Shown in pieces: positions 7,840-17,571 of a stretch of 64,000 bases of DNA. This stretch comes from Amycolatopsis palatopharyngis. Lineage in GTDB: Bacteria; Actinomycetota; Actinomycetes; Mycobacteriales; Pseudonocardiaceae. The stretch's first letter is position 1. Each line of letters starts with the position of its first letter. The notes under the pieces were generated by a model. That model did no database searches. It was given only the letters and a program-made list of their open reading frames with translations, and had not been told where the DNA came from. The stretch is taken from positions 1 to 64,000 of the forward strand of contig NZ_PQHZ01000011.1 of assembly GCF_003385185.1 (NCBI RefSeq), given 5' to 3'. A program made the translations under genes and the position numbers.

Positions 7840-8139
7840 ATGATGCCCCGCACGCTGCGCTCAGCTGCTCTGTCGATCGGCGCCACCGCCCTCGCTGCCG
7901 CTCTCACCATAGGGAGTGTCTCCCCAGCAGCCGCTGCGTCGGAGAACCGTGGTGCAGGTGCTGACCGCTGCCCACCGGGATTGGCCCAGGCAATGCAGGA
8001 GATGATGGACAGCTCAGCCATGCAGCAGCTCATGCAGAATGCCAAGGACAACCCTGCCTTGGCGCAGGCGATGCGGCAAATGATGAACTCTCCCGGTATG
8101 GCGCAGCTCATGCGGGATTGCGGAATGCGCCCCATGTGA
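7840..8139 (+). CDS. Secreted methionine-rich small protein
   Basis: The 99-residue product has a clear Sec signal peptide (basic start, hydrophobic core ALSIGATALAAALTI, cleavage after SPAAAA). The mature part is short, with 11-12 methionines in MQEMM, MRQMM and MRDCGMRPM clusters and two Cys. Methionine-rich exported peptides often bind Cu(I). With CtaG/DUF2243 and a CsoR-type operator nearby, extracytoplasmic metal binding is a reasonable inference but unproven. A GAGGAGA ribosome site precedes the ATG pair at 7840/7843, which sets the start. No named family is recognised. Confidence 0.7.
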   Translation: MMPRTLRSAALSIGATALAAALTIGSVSPAAAASENRGAGADRCPPGLAQAMQEMMDSSAMQQLMQNAKDNPALAQAMRQMMNSPGMAQLMRDCGMRPM

Positions 8140-8344
8140 CCCGCCTGCTGCTGTGCACCGAGACATCCAAGGAGAGGTTGGACCGCCTGCGGTGCGATCG
8201 CGATCGCCTTACCAGAAACCGGCTCTCCTGCTGTCGGGCCAGTTCCCCAGCATGGTCTTCGAACACTTGCGGGTCGGACCACGAAGTTCATGCCCGAATC
8301 CAGCATCAGATGCGCCACGTCCGGTAGCTCGACCTGTCGCGCGA

Positions 8345-8690
8345 CAACTCCCGTTGCATCTCGAAGCCATCGGCGGGGCCGGGTCAACCGCAACAATTCA
8401 TCTTCGATGCCGAGGTCGAGTTCGAGTTCGAGCAAGAACGCGATCGGGTAGCCGTCTTCGTGCCGACGCGCCGTAAGCATCGGGGCGGACCATGCCGCCG
8501 AAGAGCCGGCCGCAGCGCAGCTCGGACCACCACGCGGTCAGTCGTCCGCGGGCGGCGCCGGGCTGTCGGCTGAGTGCGACGAACCGCTGGAAGCGGTCGA
8601 CGACGCGCCCCTTGAACAGGTCGAGCAGGCGGTGGTTGGCCGCACGCATGGTCGGGTGGCAGAGCTCGACGACCTGCTGCACGTTGACAA
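8345..8690 (-). pseudogene. Remnant of a replication-relaxation family gene
   Basis: Minus-strand translation gives VVELCHPTMRAANHRLLDLF, then RGRLTAWWSELRCGRLFG and MVRPDAYG. In another frame it gives EDGYPIAFLLELELDLGIED. These match the intact replication-relaxation protein at 16519-17571 piece by piece. About 55-60 internal residues are missing between VVDRFQRF and VALSRQPG, a frameshift lies near 8470, and both ends are lost. It is a non-functional relic of a second, related conjugative element or of a local duplication. Confidence 0.8.
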
Positions 8691-8759
8691 GTAGGAGGTG
8701 GACCAGCGCTCACCCCCGGTGCGGGCGAGCCGGCCACGCCGGAAATTCCGTTCGCGTTA

Positions 8760-9300
8760 CGGACCCTGACGGGTTGTGCGGCGGGCTAGGTCGGCGGCGT
8801 AGGCGGCGCCAGACCTATTGGCCTGGTGGGCCCAGTATGTGGCGGTGTTGATGTGGATGCCGAGCAGCTTGCTGAGCACGACTGGTGGCAGCTGGCTGGC
8901 GAGGTCCATGAGGACAGTGCTGCGTGCGGAGCCGGGCCCCGGATACCCAGTGGGTGAAGTCTGGTCATGAGGCGGGCGGCGCTGATCGGCCGTCCCGGAG
9001 CGCCTCCGGGAAACAGCCAACGGATGGTTGGTCGGTGTGGCCGAGGACGGCGTGCCCGCGCCGGTCGTCGGCGAATTGGCACACGAGACCGTCCAGCGGA
9101 CTGGGCAAGTCCACTGGCTCGGCGCCCAGCACGATCCGAGTTTCGCCATCCTCATGGACGATCTGGTCACGTCTCAGTCGGGCTAGTTTGGACAATGGCT
9201 GCCCGAACAGAAGCAGAAGCAGGCCAGGCCCGAAGCGATCTTGCACGGCGACGCTGTTCTCGTGCAAGAGGCGGCGGACCAGAGCCACTTCAGTAGCACC
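8760..9300 (-). pseudogene. Frameshifted remnant of a phage-type integrase (C-terminal part)
   Basis: Three minus-strand frames must be joined to follow the protein. RFGPGLLLLLFGQPLSKLAR through CQFADDRRGHAVLGHTDQPS is followed by WLFPGGAPGRPISAARLM, then by LPPVVLSKLLGIHINTATYW and YAADLARR. This order matches a recurrent actinobacterial tyrosine-recombinase-like C-terminus, although the catalytic Arg/Tyr residues cannot be placed. At least two frameshifts and loss of the N-terminus make it a pseudogene. With the adjacent replication-relaxation relic it marks decayed mobile DNA. Confidence 0.6.
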
Positions 9301-9309
9301 GACCCCATC

Positions 9310-9940
9310 GCGACGTCGAGCAGGAGGACGGCGAGCCGCCAGACTACGTCGCAACGGTGACCGACCGCACGCTGCATCCGATCGCCGTGCTGTGCCTGCT
9401 GGAATGCTACGAGTACCAGGCCAGCGGCACGATCGTCGGGCACCAAGCGAGGCGCACGATTGGACACGTCGCTTACGCGAGACGGTGCTGACCCGGCTGC
9501 CCGCCGAGGCCAAAGCGACCGTACGCCATGGCACCGACTATGTCCCGGCCTACCGGCTTCTAGCTGCCTACACCGAGACACCCTGGGGCATCGCGGAACT
9601 CGACCAGATCCCCGAAGTCGGCGACGGCGTCATCGAGGTCCCGGTGATCCAGAAAGGACTGCGCGCGGAGGTCCTGACCGGCCCGATCCACTGCCCCAAC
9701 AAGGGCCTGTCCTACCGCGTCCGCCACGTCACCATCCTCGGTGTTGGGGAAGACCGGACGCTGCCAGCCTTCGCCCCGATCTCCGAACCCTCCGACGACG
9801 CGCCGAGCGTCTACCTGTTGTTCCAGTACGGCCGCTACGTCGTGCGCCCGGCAGACGCTCCGCCCGGCAAGTGGTTCATGGCCTCCGGCGCTCACCTCCA
9901 CACGGGTGATGGGCGCTGGCGCGAGCTGATCGGGCACTGA
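9310..9940 (+). pseudogene. Frameshifted gene of unknown function
   Basis: A first stretch reads YVATVTDRTLHPIAVLCLLE and CYEYQASG in one frame. From about 9450 a second frame continues with TRRLRETVLTRLPAEAK, PWGIAELDQIPE and a long uninterrupted tail to the stop at 9940. Together they look like one broken gene, because both parts have coding character and a single shift joins them. I recognise no family; similar proteins occur, from memory, near integrated elements in Pseudonocardiaceae. The second part alone (about 160 residues) could still be translated but has no good start. Confidence 0.45.
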
Positions 9941-10047
9941 CTGCCCATCCCGCTGCACGACCGCACCGAGCCCTAGCCGGACCAGCGCCAACCGCAGCTG
10001 TGGAGTCCACCGACCCGAGCAAGCCCTGCCCATCGAGGAGTTGAACC

Positions 10048-10926
10048 ATGCCTTCACACGACGAACTGCACGCCCGGCTGTTCCTTCTGCGCGCGGCCGA
10101 ACCACCCGCGCCCGCCCTTCACCACTACGTCGCCGTCCACGGGCCGGTCGACGCCGTCGCGCAGATTCGGCGCGGCACCGCCCCCGCCGCCGTGCTCAGC
10201 GAGGTCACCCGGCCTGACGCTCGGATCGACGACGACCTGCGGGCACTCGACAACTGCACGGCCCGCCTGCTCAAGCCCGAAGACGGCGACTGGCCGCTCG
10301 GAAGGCGGATCGGCCTAGCCGGCCTCGGCGTTCCGCTCGCGCTTTGGGTGCGCGGCAGCGGTTCGTTGGCCGAGCTCACCAGCCTCGCCGTCACCATCAC
10401 GGGCGCCCGCGCGTCGACGGAGTGCGGAAACACAGTCGCGGGGGACGTCAGTTACAAACTCGCCCGTGCCGGGGTGACCGTCCTCAGCGGCGGCAGCCTC
10501 GGCGTTGACGAAGCAGCGCACCGCGGCGCACTGGCCGCAGACGGCAGGACGGTCGTCGTGCTCGCCAACGGGGTTGACCGGACCCATCCGCACCAGCACG
10601 CCCGGCTCTACCAGGCGGTGATCGAGCAGGGCGGGTTGCTGGTCAGCGAGTACCCGATCGGCACACGACCGACCCGCATCCGGTTCCACGCGCGGTGCCG
10701 GCTGTTGGCTGCTCTCGCCGCGGCGACCGTCATCGTCGAGGCAGGACAGCGCAGCGGTGCCCTCGCCGTGGCCCGTGCCGCTGGAGAACTCGGCCGCCGG
10801 GTCTACGGCGTGCCGGGCTCGATCCACTTCGTGACGTCGAAGGGCGTGAACGAGTTGCTGCGCACCGGCGCCGCCACCGTGGCCAGTTCGGTCGAGCACA
10901 TCAACTACCAGGAGGGAGTGCGATGA
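10048..10926 (+). CDS. DprA/Smf-like DNA-processing protein
   Basis: The 292-residue protein has the Rossmann-like DprA core: VTITGARASTECGN, the nucleotide-binding signature LSGGSLGVDEAAHRGAL, VVVLANGVDRTHPHQH and the later GGLLVSEYPIG and VYGVPGSIHFVTSKGVNELL. Canonical DprA binds single-stranded DNA and loads RecA during natural transformation. Element-borne relatives occur next to defence or DNA-processing genes and need not serve competence. The N-terminal 100 residues are not recognised. ATG follows GAGGAG, and the gene overlaps the next (broken) peptidase gene by 4 bp (ATGA), so they formed one operon. Confidence 0.85.
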   Translation: MPSHDELHARLFLLRAAEPPAPALHHYVAVHGPVDAVAQIRRGTAPAAVLSEVTRPDARIDDDLRALDNCTARLLKPEDGDWPLGRRIGLAGLGVPLALWVRGSGSLAELTSLAVTITGARASTECGNTVAGDVSYKLARAGVTVLSGGSLGVDEAAHRGALAADGRTVVVLANGVDRTHPHQHARLYQAVIEQGGLLVSEYPIGTRPTRIRFHARCRLLAALAAATVIVEAGQRSGALAVARAAGELGRRVYGVPGSIHFVTSKGVNELLRTGAATVASSVEHINYQEGVR

Positions 10927-11687
10927 CCGGCCCGGACGCCTTCCTGACCGCACTGACCGCCCTCGACCTGCCGCCCGAGTGGCAGGTCGAGGTGGCCATC
11001 CGTCCACGACGGCGCAAGACCGGCATTCAGGTCAATCCGGAGGCGGCGCCGTGCTGATCCCACCGACGGCCACCCCGGAGCAGGTTGCGCGGTTTGTCGG
11101 CAGCCATCGTCGATGGATCCGCCGAGAAGGTCGAGAGAGCCACGCGGTTGGCCCCGGATCACGCGGTAAAGGAGCTCGTCGACGGCGAGGAGTTCGACCT
11201 GCTCGGCCAGCGTTACCGGCTCCAGCTCGTCGACGCCTCGCCCGCGGGCACCGCACAGCTGCCTCTGACCACGTCCGACGGCGTCTTGTCCGCGCGGAGG
11301 CAGCGGCCAGAGCTGGTCCGCCGGGCAGTGATCGGGCTGTACCAGCAGGTCGGGCTCGCTTGGTTGCGCCGCGAAGGGCGCCACTACGAACTGGACGGCC
11401 ACATCGCCGGCCTGAGCTACGCCGTGCGCGACCTCGGACGGCGCCCGTTAGGGCATCTACGAGGGGCCGCCGAAGCAAACGACGACGCTGCACTGGGCCG
11501 TGTTCGGCCTGCCGATGCGGCTCATCGAGTACGTGCTCGTCCACGAACAGGCGCACGCCACCCAGCCAAACGGACGCGCGCCCACGGCCGCGCATGACAA
11601 CGGCGGATGTACCTCTGGATGCCGGACTGGCAGCAGCGCCGAACGGAACTCGCCGAGGTCGGCCGTCACGCTTGGCTCGGCGATTGA
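10923..11687 (+). pseudogene. M48/YgjP-type metallopeptidase, broken by several frameshifts
   Basis: Joined across frames the product reads PPEWQVEVAIRPRRRKTGIQ, LIPPTATPEQVARFVGSHRR, VKELVDGEEFDLLGQRYRLQ, MRLIEYVLVHEQAHATQP and a tail MYLWMPDWQQRRTELAEVGR. It contains the zinc motif HEQAH (HExxH). This layout is that of YgjP/M48-like peptidases often linked to restriction or defence operons. Changes of frame are needed near 11040, 11110, 11450 and 11595. Either the gene is decayed or this stretch has sequencing errors; four shifts favour decay. The ATG overlaps the dprA-like stop. Confidence 0.7.
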
Positions 11688-11874
11688 AACCGCAGGGCAA
11701 GAGGGGCGCATTGGCACAATCTGGTGGGTCCCGCGCCGGACGCAGTGCGAACAGCCAGGTCCGGCGCGAAACCCACCAGATGTCGAACTGGAGTGTTGTC
11801 CTCTACAGCGTGATACAACATGGAGTGCGGGTCGACACGATCTGCACCACGAGCGACCTGGAAGGAGGCAGGAA

Positions 11875-12165
11875 GTGGACAAGGAACAGCACTTCGAGCT
11901 GCTTCGGGAAAGTGCTGCCGAGGTCAAGGAACTCCAGGATCGGCTCCAGAGCGTCCGTGATCAAGAAGCAGCGCTTCAGGCCCAGCGGGTCACGACACTC
12001 GACGAGCTCAAGAAGGCCCGTGACGTGCGGTTCGATCGCATGACCGCGGCCATCGAGGACAAGGTCCCGAAAGCGCAGGTCGCCCGCGCCCTGGGCATGG
12101 ACCGGACCAACCTGTACAAGCTGCTCGAAGGCAAGGAAACCGAACAAGACACCACGGCCGGCTGA
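11875..12165 (+). CDS. Small coiled-coil helix-turn-helix protein
   Basis: The 96-residue product begins at a GTG preceded by GAAGGAGG. Residues about 5-50 are charged and heptad-like (EVKELQDRLQSVRDQEAALQ), a probable coiled coil for dimerisation. Residues about 58-85 (KVPKAQVARALGMDRTNLYK) form a helix-turn-helix like those of Hin-type or Fis-like DNA binders. It is probably a DNA-binding protein, perhaps controlling the Gabija-like pair that starts 67 bp downstream on the same strand. No named family is recognised, and the regulatory role is inferred from position only. Confidence 0.65.
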   Translation: MDKEQHFELLRESAAEVKELQDRLQSVRDQEAALQAQRVTTLDELKKARDVRFDRMTAAIEDKVPKAQVARALGMDRTNLYKLLEGKETEQDTTAG

Positions 12166-12231
12166 CGTCCGCGCTATCGCCGAACCGCTGGCGACCACGC
12201 TCAGGCGCCGGCCCCAACGCATGGAGGATGG

Positions 12232-14079
12232 GTGTATCTACAGCGGGTGGCTGTGCGCGGGTTCCGAGCTGCCGGCGACGAGGAGATCGTCTGCGAGTTT
12301 CCCGGACGCTTCTCGCTGTTGGTCGGGGCGAATAACGCTGGCAAGAGCACGGTGGCGGACGCGTTGTACCTGGCGCACCCGCACAGCTTCCCGCAGATCT
12401 CTCGACCCACTGTCGCCACCCTCGCCACCGCCCCGCCCCGCCAGATCGACATCTCGTACGCATTCAGCGCCGAGGCGGACGAGGGCCCGGTCGGGCAGAT
12501 GTTGCAGAACCTCGCGATGCCGGCACCGACTTGGACCCGTCAGCTCGAACGGAACCTTGGCCGCGTCCGCGCGAAGACCGTTGGTTCGGAACCTGAAGAG
12601 TTCGACGCGCTGCGGCTCATCTACCTGCCGGCGTACCGCAACCCGCTCGACGAGTTGGCCCGCCGGGAGGCGCAGGTCCTGATCGAGTTGTTCCGCGCGG
12701 AGCAACAAGCCCGCAGCGGCCATCGAAACTTGGCTGACCTCCGCTCCCGCGCGAGGAGACTGCTCGATGCCCTCACTAAGACCGGCCTCATCGAGGCCGT
12801 CGAGCAGCGCGTCCGCGGTCACCTCACCGCGCTGTCGTCCGGAGTCAGCCACCAGTTCGCATTCGTCGGGGGGCAGGTTGTCGACGACGCGTACCTCGCC
12901 AGGGTGCTGGAGTTGCTCCTGGGCGCTATCGACGACCGAGCTTTCGCCCAGCGACTCGAAGTATCTGGCCTGGGATATGTCAACCTGCTGCACATCGCCG
13001 TCACCCTCGCCGCCATTCCGGACATGACCAAGTCCGCCGAGGCTCCAGAGGGAGGGGACGCGGGAGCTGACGAGGACGGAGCCGATGCGGGCGCTCAGGA
13101 AGGAGCAGATGAACTCACTGAAGCAGAACGGGACGCCCAACGCGAAGCTGAGGCGGAATCGCGAGAAGACGCGTTCTTCCCTGATCGGTTTCACGTCACG
13201 GTCGTTATCGAGGAGCCCGAGGCGCACCTGCACCCGCAACTGCAACACGGCCTGACCCGGTACCTGCGGCAAATCACCTCCGCACGGCCGGAGCTTCAGA
13301 CGATCATCAGCAGTCACGCAGGCGACATCATCTCGGCGTGCAAGCCGGATGAACTGGTCGTGCTGCGGCGGCTGCAGGACGGACGACGCGCCTCGCGCGT
13401 CATGGCCACCATGCCCATTCACGACAAGAAGCGAACCTTGCGGATGGCACGGCTGCACCTTGACACGACCCGGTCGTCCGCGCTCTTCGCGGAGCGCATG
13501 ATCATCACCGAAGGCGTCACCGAGGGGGCGGTACTACGGCAGTTCGGCCGCTTCTGGGCCGGACCCGACGACCTCAAGCGCCGGTTCATCGAGGCGCTCA
13601 CGATCACCGTGATGGGCTGCAAGCCAGGCCGCTGGCCAGTCGACCTTCTGGCGGCACCTGGGCACGAGATTGCCAGCCGCATCGCCATATTCACCGACAC
13701 CGATAAGCGGCCTCCCGAGACCTTCACCCAACCCCAATGGCTCAGCAAAAGCGATCCCCAGAACGTGCAGGGCTTCTACAACCAGCCGACGCTCGAACCA
13801 GCCTTCACCCCCGGCAACGAGGAAGCCGTGCGCGAAGCCCTGACACAGATCAGCGTCACGCCACCTGAACCCTTCACTCCCGACGCCATCGACACCCTTT
13901 TCGCCACCACAGGCAAGAAGCGCAAGGCCGAGTTCGCGCTCGCCTTCGCAGACGAACTCATGCGCCGCAGCGAAGACGGCGAACATGTCACGGTGCCTGA
14001 ACACGTGGCAAAGATGTTCGATTTCCTCTACGCCGCCGCAAAGGACGACGATGCCGACCCGATCGCCGCTGACCTCTGA
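12232..14079 (+). CDS. OLD-family ATPase/TOPRIM nuclease, Gabija GajA-like
   Basis: The 615-residue protein has an N-terminal ABC-type ATPase with Walker [10 protein letters not shown] (residues 32-40) and Walker [16 protein letters not shown] (about 322-336). A C-terminal TOPRIM domain follows with [12 protein letters not shown] (about 422) and FTDTD (about 486). This is the class 2 OLD architecture of GajA, the nicking endonuclease of the Gabija anti-phage system. An unusual Asp/Glu/Ala-rich linker (about 265-305) interrupts the ATPase lobe. The start is a GTG with GGAGG just upstream. The next gene, a UvrD-like helicase, overlaps it by 29 bp, which is the Gabija order. Confidence 0.85.
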   Translation: MYLQRVAVRGFRAAGDEEIVCEFPGRFSLLVGANNAGKSTVADALYLAHPHSFPQISRPTVATLATAPPRQIDISYAFSAEADEGPVGQMLQNLAMPAPTWTRQLERNLGRVRAKTVGSEPEEFDALRLIYLPAYRNPLDELARREAQVLIELFRAEQQARSGHRNLADLRSRARRLLDALTKTGLIEAVEQRVRGHLTALSSGVSHQFAFVGGQVVDDAYLARVLELLLGAIDDRAFAQRLEVSGLGYVNLLHIAVTLAAIPDMTKSAEAPEGGDAGADEDGADAGAQEGADELTEAERDAQREAEAESREDAFFPDRFHVTVVIEEPEAHLHPQLQHGLTRYLRQITSARPELQTIISSHAGDIISACKPDELVVLRRLQDGRRASRVMATMPIHDKKRTLRMARLHLDTTRSSALFAERMIITEGVTEGAVLRQFGRFWAGPDDLKRRFIEALTITVMGCKPGRWPVDLLAAPGHEIASRIAIFTDTDKRPPETFTQPQWLSKSDPQNVQGFYNQPTLEPAFTPGNEEAVREALTQISVTPPEPFTPDAIDTLFATTGKKRKAEFALAFADELMRRSEDGEHVTVPEHVAKMFDFLYAAAKDDDADPIAADL

Positions 14080-15547
14080 ACAGCGCGCCGCCGCGACGAC
14101 CACGGCGAACCGCGCGTTCATCGTGGCAGCACCAGGATCAGGGAAAACCACCGTTGCCGCAGAGCGATTTGGCGTGATCCGGTACGACACTCCCACCGAT
14201 CTTCGCAGGATCCTGGCGCTCAGCTTCACCAGATCGGCGCGCGGTGAACTCGCTGCTCGAATCCGTCGCCGCTGGGGTAGCGGAGCGCTCTCCTGGCCCC
14301 ACCAAGCCCTCACGCTCGACACACTGCACTGCGAAATCCTGGCGTTTCTCCTGCGACGGCAGGTCATCTCCTGGATGGGCGACCATACGGAACTAACCGT
14401 TCTGGACACGTGGAGAGGGCAGACCGGGGCCCGCTGGATGTCGAAAGAGATGGACTACCGGCGGATCGCCGTGCTGCACGGGACCACGGTCGGATCGCAT
14501 GGCGTCAAGATCACGAGGCCCGACTACAACATCGGCGCCAAGAGACACTTCGAGGAGCACCTGGCGGCTGGACGATGTACGCACACCGAAGTGCGTCAGA
14601 TCATCGCCGCTGTTCTTCGACGCGCCGAACTGCGCATGGAGGTAGCCAAGTACCTTACCGCTACCACGAAAGCGATCATCGTCGACGAGGTGTTCGATGC
14701 AAACGAGCTCGATCTCGAACTCGTTCGTCTCGCGGCGTCCGCCAGAATCAGTACCACTGTGATCGGTGATCCTTGGCAGGCGCTGTACGACTTCCGTGGT
14801 GCCCGTCCAGAGCTCGTTCCCCAACTTGTGGAACACGAGGGGTTCGAATCTTTCCCCGTCTCGGCGTCTTTCCGCTTCGAGACACCGGCGATGATCGGCA
14901 TCGCCGAGTTGGCGCGAGCACACCGACCGATCGCTCTCGACGTGACCAACGACGCCACCGAATGCAACGTAGTTCTCGCGCACAGGTGGGACAACCTCTG
15001 GACAGGCCCCGACTGCATCCTGCCTTTGTCATTCGGCCGATTGGACAACCAAACTGATGCCGCGATCGCGCTTCTGCTGGACCGGCTCGTGCAGGGACAC
15101 TTCGGACACGCTGCAATCTACGCCGACGAAGCAGCAGCGCTGCTCGGTCTTGAGCCAGACATAGTCCGCGCTGAAGGAGCCCTCCTTGGAGCAGTACTTG
15201 AAACACTCCGACCGGCAACCACGCAAGCGGCTACGGCAGCGATCACAGCACTCAGGGCGGTACTTCGCCTACTTGGAAGCCCTCGCCAACTCCGTCGCAT
15301 GCCAGAAGCCGGGGAGGCTGTCCAACTAGACCGGCTACTCGCCTTGGCACGCCGCATGAACCAGCCACATGTGGTCGCCGGAATGACAGTGCACCAAGCA
15401 AAGGGACGTGAATGGCCAGTTGTCGGCCTGCGACTCGCTGATGTCGAGGTGGCCAGGCTGACGGCAGGGCTGAAACAGGAACGTTTTGACGATCGCGTCC
15501 TGTACGTTGCTCTAACCCGTGCTGCAAAGAAAGTCGTCCGCTGCTGA
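14051..15547 (+). CDS. UvrD-like superfamily 1 helicase, Gabija GajB-like
   Basis: The 498-residue protein shows SF1A helicase motifs in order: LTSEQRAA (Q motif), APGSGKTT (Walker A, residues 27-34), [13 protein letters not shown] (motif II), [17 protein letters not shown] (motif III), [12 protein letters not shown] (motif V) and [12 protein letters not shown] (motif VI). GajB proteins are close to 494 residues, so the length agrees. In Gabija, GajB associates with the GajA tetramer and responds to DNA ends produced by phage. The ATG at 14051 lies inside the end of the GajA-like gene, implying translational coupling. Motif II (DEVFDAN) departs from the usual DEAQD. Confidence 0.85.
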   Translation: MPTRSPLTSEQRAAATTTANRAFIVAAPGSGKTTVAAERFGVIRYDTPTDLRRILALSFTRSARGELAARIRRRWGSGALSWPHQALTLDTLHCEILAFLLRRQVISWMGDHTELTVLDTWRGQTGARWMSKEMDYRRIAVLHGTTVGSHGVKITRPDYNIGAKRHFEEHLAAGRCTHTEVRQIIAAVLRRAELRMEVAKYLTATTKAIIVDEVFDANELDLELVRLAASARISTTVIGDPWQALYDFRGARPELVPQLVEHEGFESFPVSASFRFETPAMIGIAELARAHRPIALDVTNDATECNVVLAHRWDNLWTGPDCILPLSFGRLDNQTDAAIALLLDRLVQGHFGHAAIYADEAAALLGLEPDIVRAEGALLGAVLETLRPATTQAATAAITALRAVLRLLGSPRQLRRMPEAGEAVQLDRLLALARRMNQPHVVAGMTVHQAKGREWPVVGLRLADVEVARLTAGLKQERFDDRVLYVALTRAAKKVVRC

Positions 15548-15565
15548 CGAGCACCGATTCTTCTG

Positions 15566-16522
15566 CTACAAGCGCGAATCGACCGTGGGCCGCGAGGCCG
15601 CCAGATAGTCATCCCCGTTCCAGCGGTAGTTGCTGACCTGGACCGGCTCGCCGAACGTCGGGGCGTGCACCATCTTCCCTGCACCGATGTACAGGCCGAC
15701 GTGGTGGACGTTGCCGGTTGTGCCGTAGAAGACCAGGTCGCCGGGAAGCAGCGGTTGGCCGGCGGGCACCAGTGGACCCGCGTTGTACTGAGTCTGCGCG
15801 GTACGAGGCAGGTTGATGCCGGCGGCGTTGTAGGCAGCTTTGGTGAGGCCAGAGCAGTCGAAGCCGGCATGGCCGCCGGCTGGTCCGTTGCCACCCCATA
15901 CGTAGGGCAGGCCGAGTTGGCCGCAGGCGAAGTTGATTGCCATGATCGCGGCGGGGTTGGGTGCCTGGATCTTGTTGCAGTCGCCGGTTCCGACGGTGGC
16001 GGTGCCGTACCGTTTTGCCTGAGCCAGAACGCCGTTGACGTACTCCTCGTCATGGTTGTAGGCGAAGAGCGCCTTGCGGATGTCTTTCTGTGCGCCGGAA
16101 TCGCACAGGTAAAACGCGGCGGCGTAGATGGCGTCGTGCGGGTTGTAGCGGGAGGGCGGGTTCGAGCCACCGGGCGGGATCGTGTGGCGTGCAATCACAC
16201 CGTCGAAGGTGGGCTTGAGGAACTGCATGGGGCCGCCGGCCCCCATGTAGTTCTCGCCTTCCGTGATGCCGTCGCCGGATCCGCGGCCGTGCTTGGATTC
16301 GGCGTCGCCGATCGCGGCGAGGATCGTCCAGTCCAGCCCTGGGCACACGGAGGCTGCGGCTCGGTAGAGCGACAGGTAGTCGTTGGGGATCTCGGCGACC
16401 GCGGCCTGGCTCGGCTCGGTGCCACCGGTACCGAACAGCGCACTGACGATGGCTTTGCCGACACCCCCGATGAGGATGGGGATAGCGATGATGGCCGCGA
16501 CAGCGGCAACGGCGATCTTCAT
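15566..16522 (-). CDS. Conjugation-associated lytic transglycosylase/NlpC-P60 peptidase
   Basis: The 318-residue protein has an N-terminal membrane anchor or signal (AVAAVAAIIAIPILIGGVG). Next comes a lysozyme-like domain with catalytic Glu75 in GDAESKHG and MGAGGPMQF. A C-terminal NlpC/P60 (C40) peptidase domain has Cys223 in FDCSGL and His274 in HVGLYIG. Such two-domain hydrolases (VirB1/TcpG-like) open peptidoglycan for the mating channel of Gram-positive conjugation systems. The ATG overlaps the stop of the upstream replication-relaxation gene by 4 bp. It is the last gene of the minus-strand transfer operon and converges on the GajB-like gene, leaving only 18 bp between stops. Confidence 0.9.
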   Translation of the reverse strand: MKIAVAAVAAIIAIPILIGGVGKAIVSALFGTGGTEPSQAAVAEIPNDYLSLYRAAASVCPGLDWTILAAIGDAESKHGRGSGDGITEGENYMGAGGPMQFLKPTFDGVIARHTIPPGGSNPPSRYNPHDAIYAAAFYLCDSGAQKDIRKALFAYNHDEEYVNGVLAQAKRYGTATVGTGDCNKIQAPNPAAIMAINFACGQLGLPYVWGGNGPAGGHAGFDCSGLTKAAYNAAGINLPRTAQTQYNAGPLVPAGQPLLPGDLVFYGTTGNVHHVGLYIGAGKMVHAPTFGEPVQVSNYRWNGDDYLAASRPTVDSRL

Positions 16523-17571
16523 GGAGTCACCTTCCGGAAGTGGCTGGTGGGTAGGGGTGGTGGGTGCGGGTCCGGCGCGGCCAGGTCCGCGGGCGCCTGC
16601 TGCGCTTGAGCCGATGTCGAGGACTGGACAGCGGTGGGCGGTGCGACGTGGGGCCAGAACCGCGCGAGCTCGACGAGCCGCAGTCGACCCGGCCGTCGCG
16701 ACGCCGGACCGGAGATCGGCAACCACCGCGCGACGGCGGGGTTGTCCTCGCCAGCCACGCCAGCGACATCTGCGGCGCTGGTGGCTACGGGCACGAGCGC
16801 TGGCCGGTCCAACTGGGACAGGGCGTCGGCGAGCGCCGTGAGCACGTTGGTCTCGCGGCGGTTGGTGGGCAGCCACACCAGGACGGGTGTGGTGATTCCT
16901 GTTGCGATGGCGAGCTTTTCGTAACCGTGGAGCTTGCGGGCGAGCTTGCCGAGGTCCTCGGTGCCGAAGTCGAATTCGAGGAAGAACTCGATCTGGTGGC
17001 CGTCTTCGCGCCAACGGCCGTAGGCGTCGGGGCGGACCATGTCGCCGAAGAGCCGGCCGCAGCGAAGCTCGGACCACCACGCGGTCAGGCGGCCGCGGGC
17101 ACCTGGCCGTCGGCTGAGTGCAACGAGGCTGGTGAAAACGCCGTTGACGCCCACGGTGTGTGCGAGGCGCAGGGAGTGGGCGATGCCGATGGCGTCTTCG
17201 TGGCGGTAGCCCAGTTGCTTGGGGTCGAGACCATCCTCGTAGGCGAGGGCGACCGAGCCGGCGATGTCGAGCACGTAGTGCATCGGTGCGGTGCCGGAGC
17301 TGACGAACGGCTGAAAGCGGTCGACGACGCGCCACTTGAACAGGTTGAGCAGGCGGTGGTTGGCCGCGCGCATGGTCGGGTAGCAGAGTTCGACGATCTG
17401 CTGGGTGGTGAAGACCTTGTGCTCGTGCAGCATCCGAGCAAGCCAGCGGTCCCGGAGGGTGAGCCGTCCGGCGAGCTGGGCGTGGTGCTCCCCGGTGGTG
17501 GCCGCCCGTGGCGTGGGGCGTTGGGGCATGTGCCCGCGCAATGCCCTCTGAGGCGTGGGATTCGAAATCAT
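16519..17571 (-). CDS. Replication-relaxation family protein
   Basis: This 350-residue protein has a winged-helix-like N-terminal part (LTLRDRWLARMLHEHKVFTT, TMRAANHRLLNLFKWRVVDR) and a nuclease-like C-terminal half with WWSELRCGRLFGDMVRPDAY and HQIEFFLEFDFGTED, typical of the replication-relaxation family of actinobacterial and firmicute mobile elements. Members are thought to start plasmid/ICE replication or relax DNA at the transfer origin. The ATG at 17571 follows GGGAGGTG. The C-terminal 50 residues are Pro/Ala-rich. A degenerate copy lies at 8345-8690. The gene is coupled by a 4-bp overlap to the lytic enzyme gene. Confidence 0.85.
   Translation of the reverse strand: MISNPTPQRALRGHMPQRPTPRAATTGEHHAQLAGRLTLRDRWLARMLHEHKVFTTQQIVELCYPTMRAANHRLLNLFKWRVVDRFQPFVSSGTAPMHYVLDIAGSVALAYEDGLDPKQLGYRHEDAIGIAHSLRLAHTVGVNGVFTSLVALSRRPGARGRLTAWWSELRCGRLFGDMVRPDAYGRWREDGHQIEFFLEFDFGTEDLGKLARKLHGYEKLAIATGITTPVLVWLPTNRRETNVLTALADALSQLDRPALVPVATSAADVAGVAGEDNPAVARWLPISGPASRRPGRLRLVELARFWPHVAPPTAVQSSTSAQAQQAPADLAAPDPHPPPLPTSHFRKVTP

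Noticed and set aside
7731..8480. 250-residue minus-strand frame opposite the Met-rich peptide
   Set aside because: Only the N-terminal part resembles a real protein (the replication-relaxation relic); the remainder is antisense to the secreted peptide.
10048..10926. Evidence for a natural-competence locus
   Set aside because: No comE/comF-type or pilus genes are nearby; the gene sits among mobile and defence genes.
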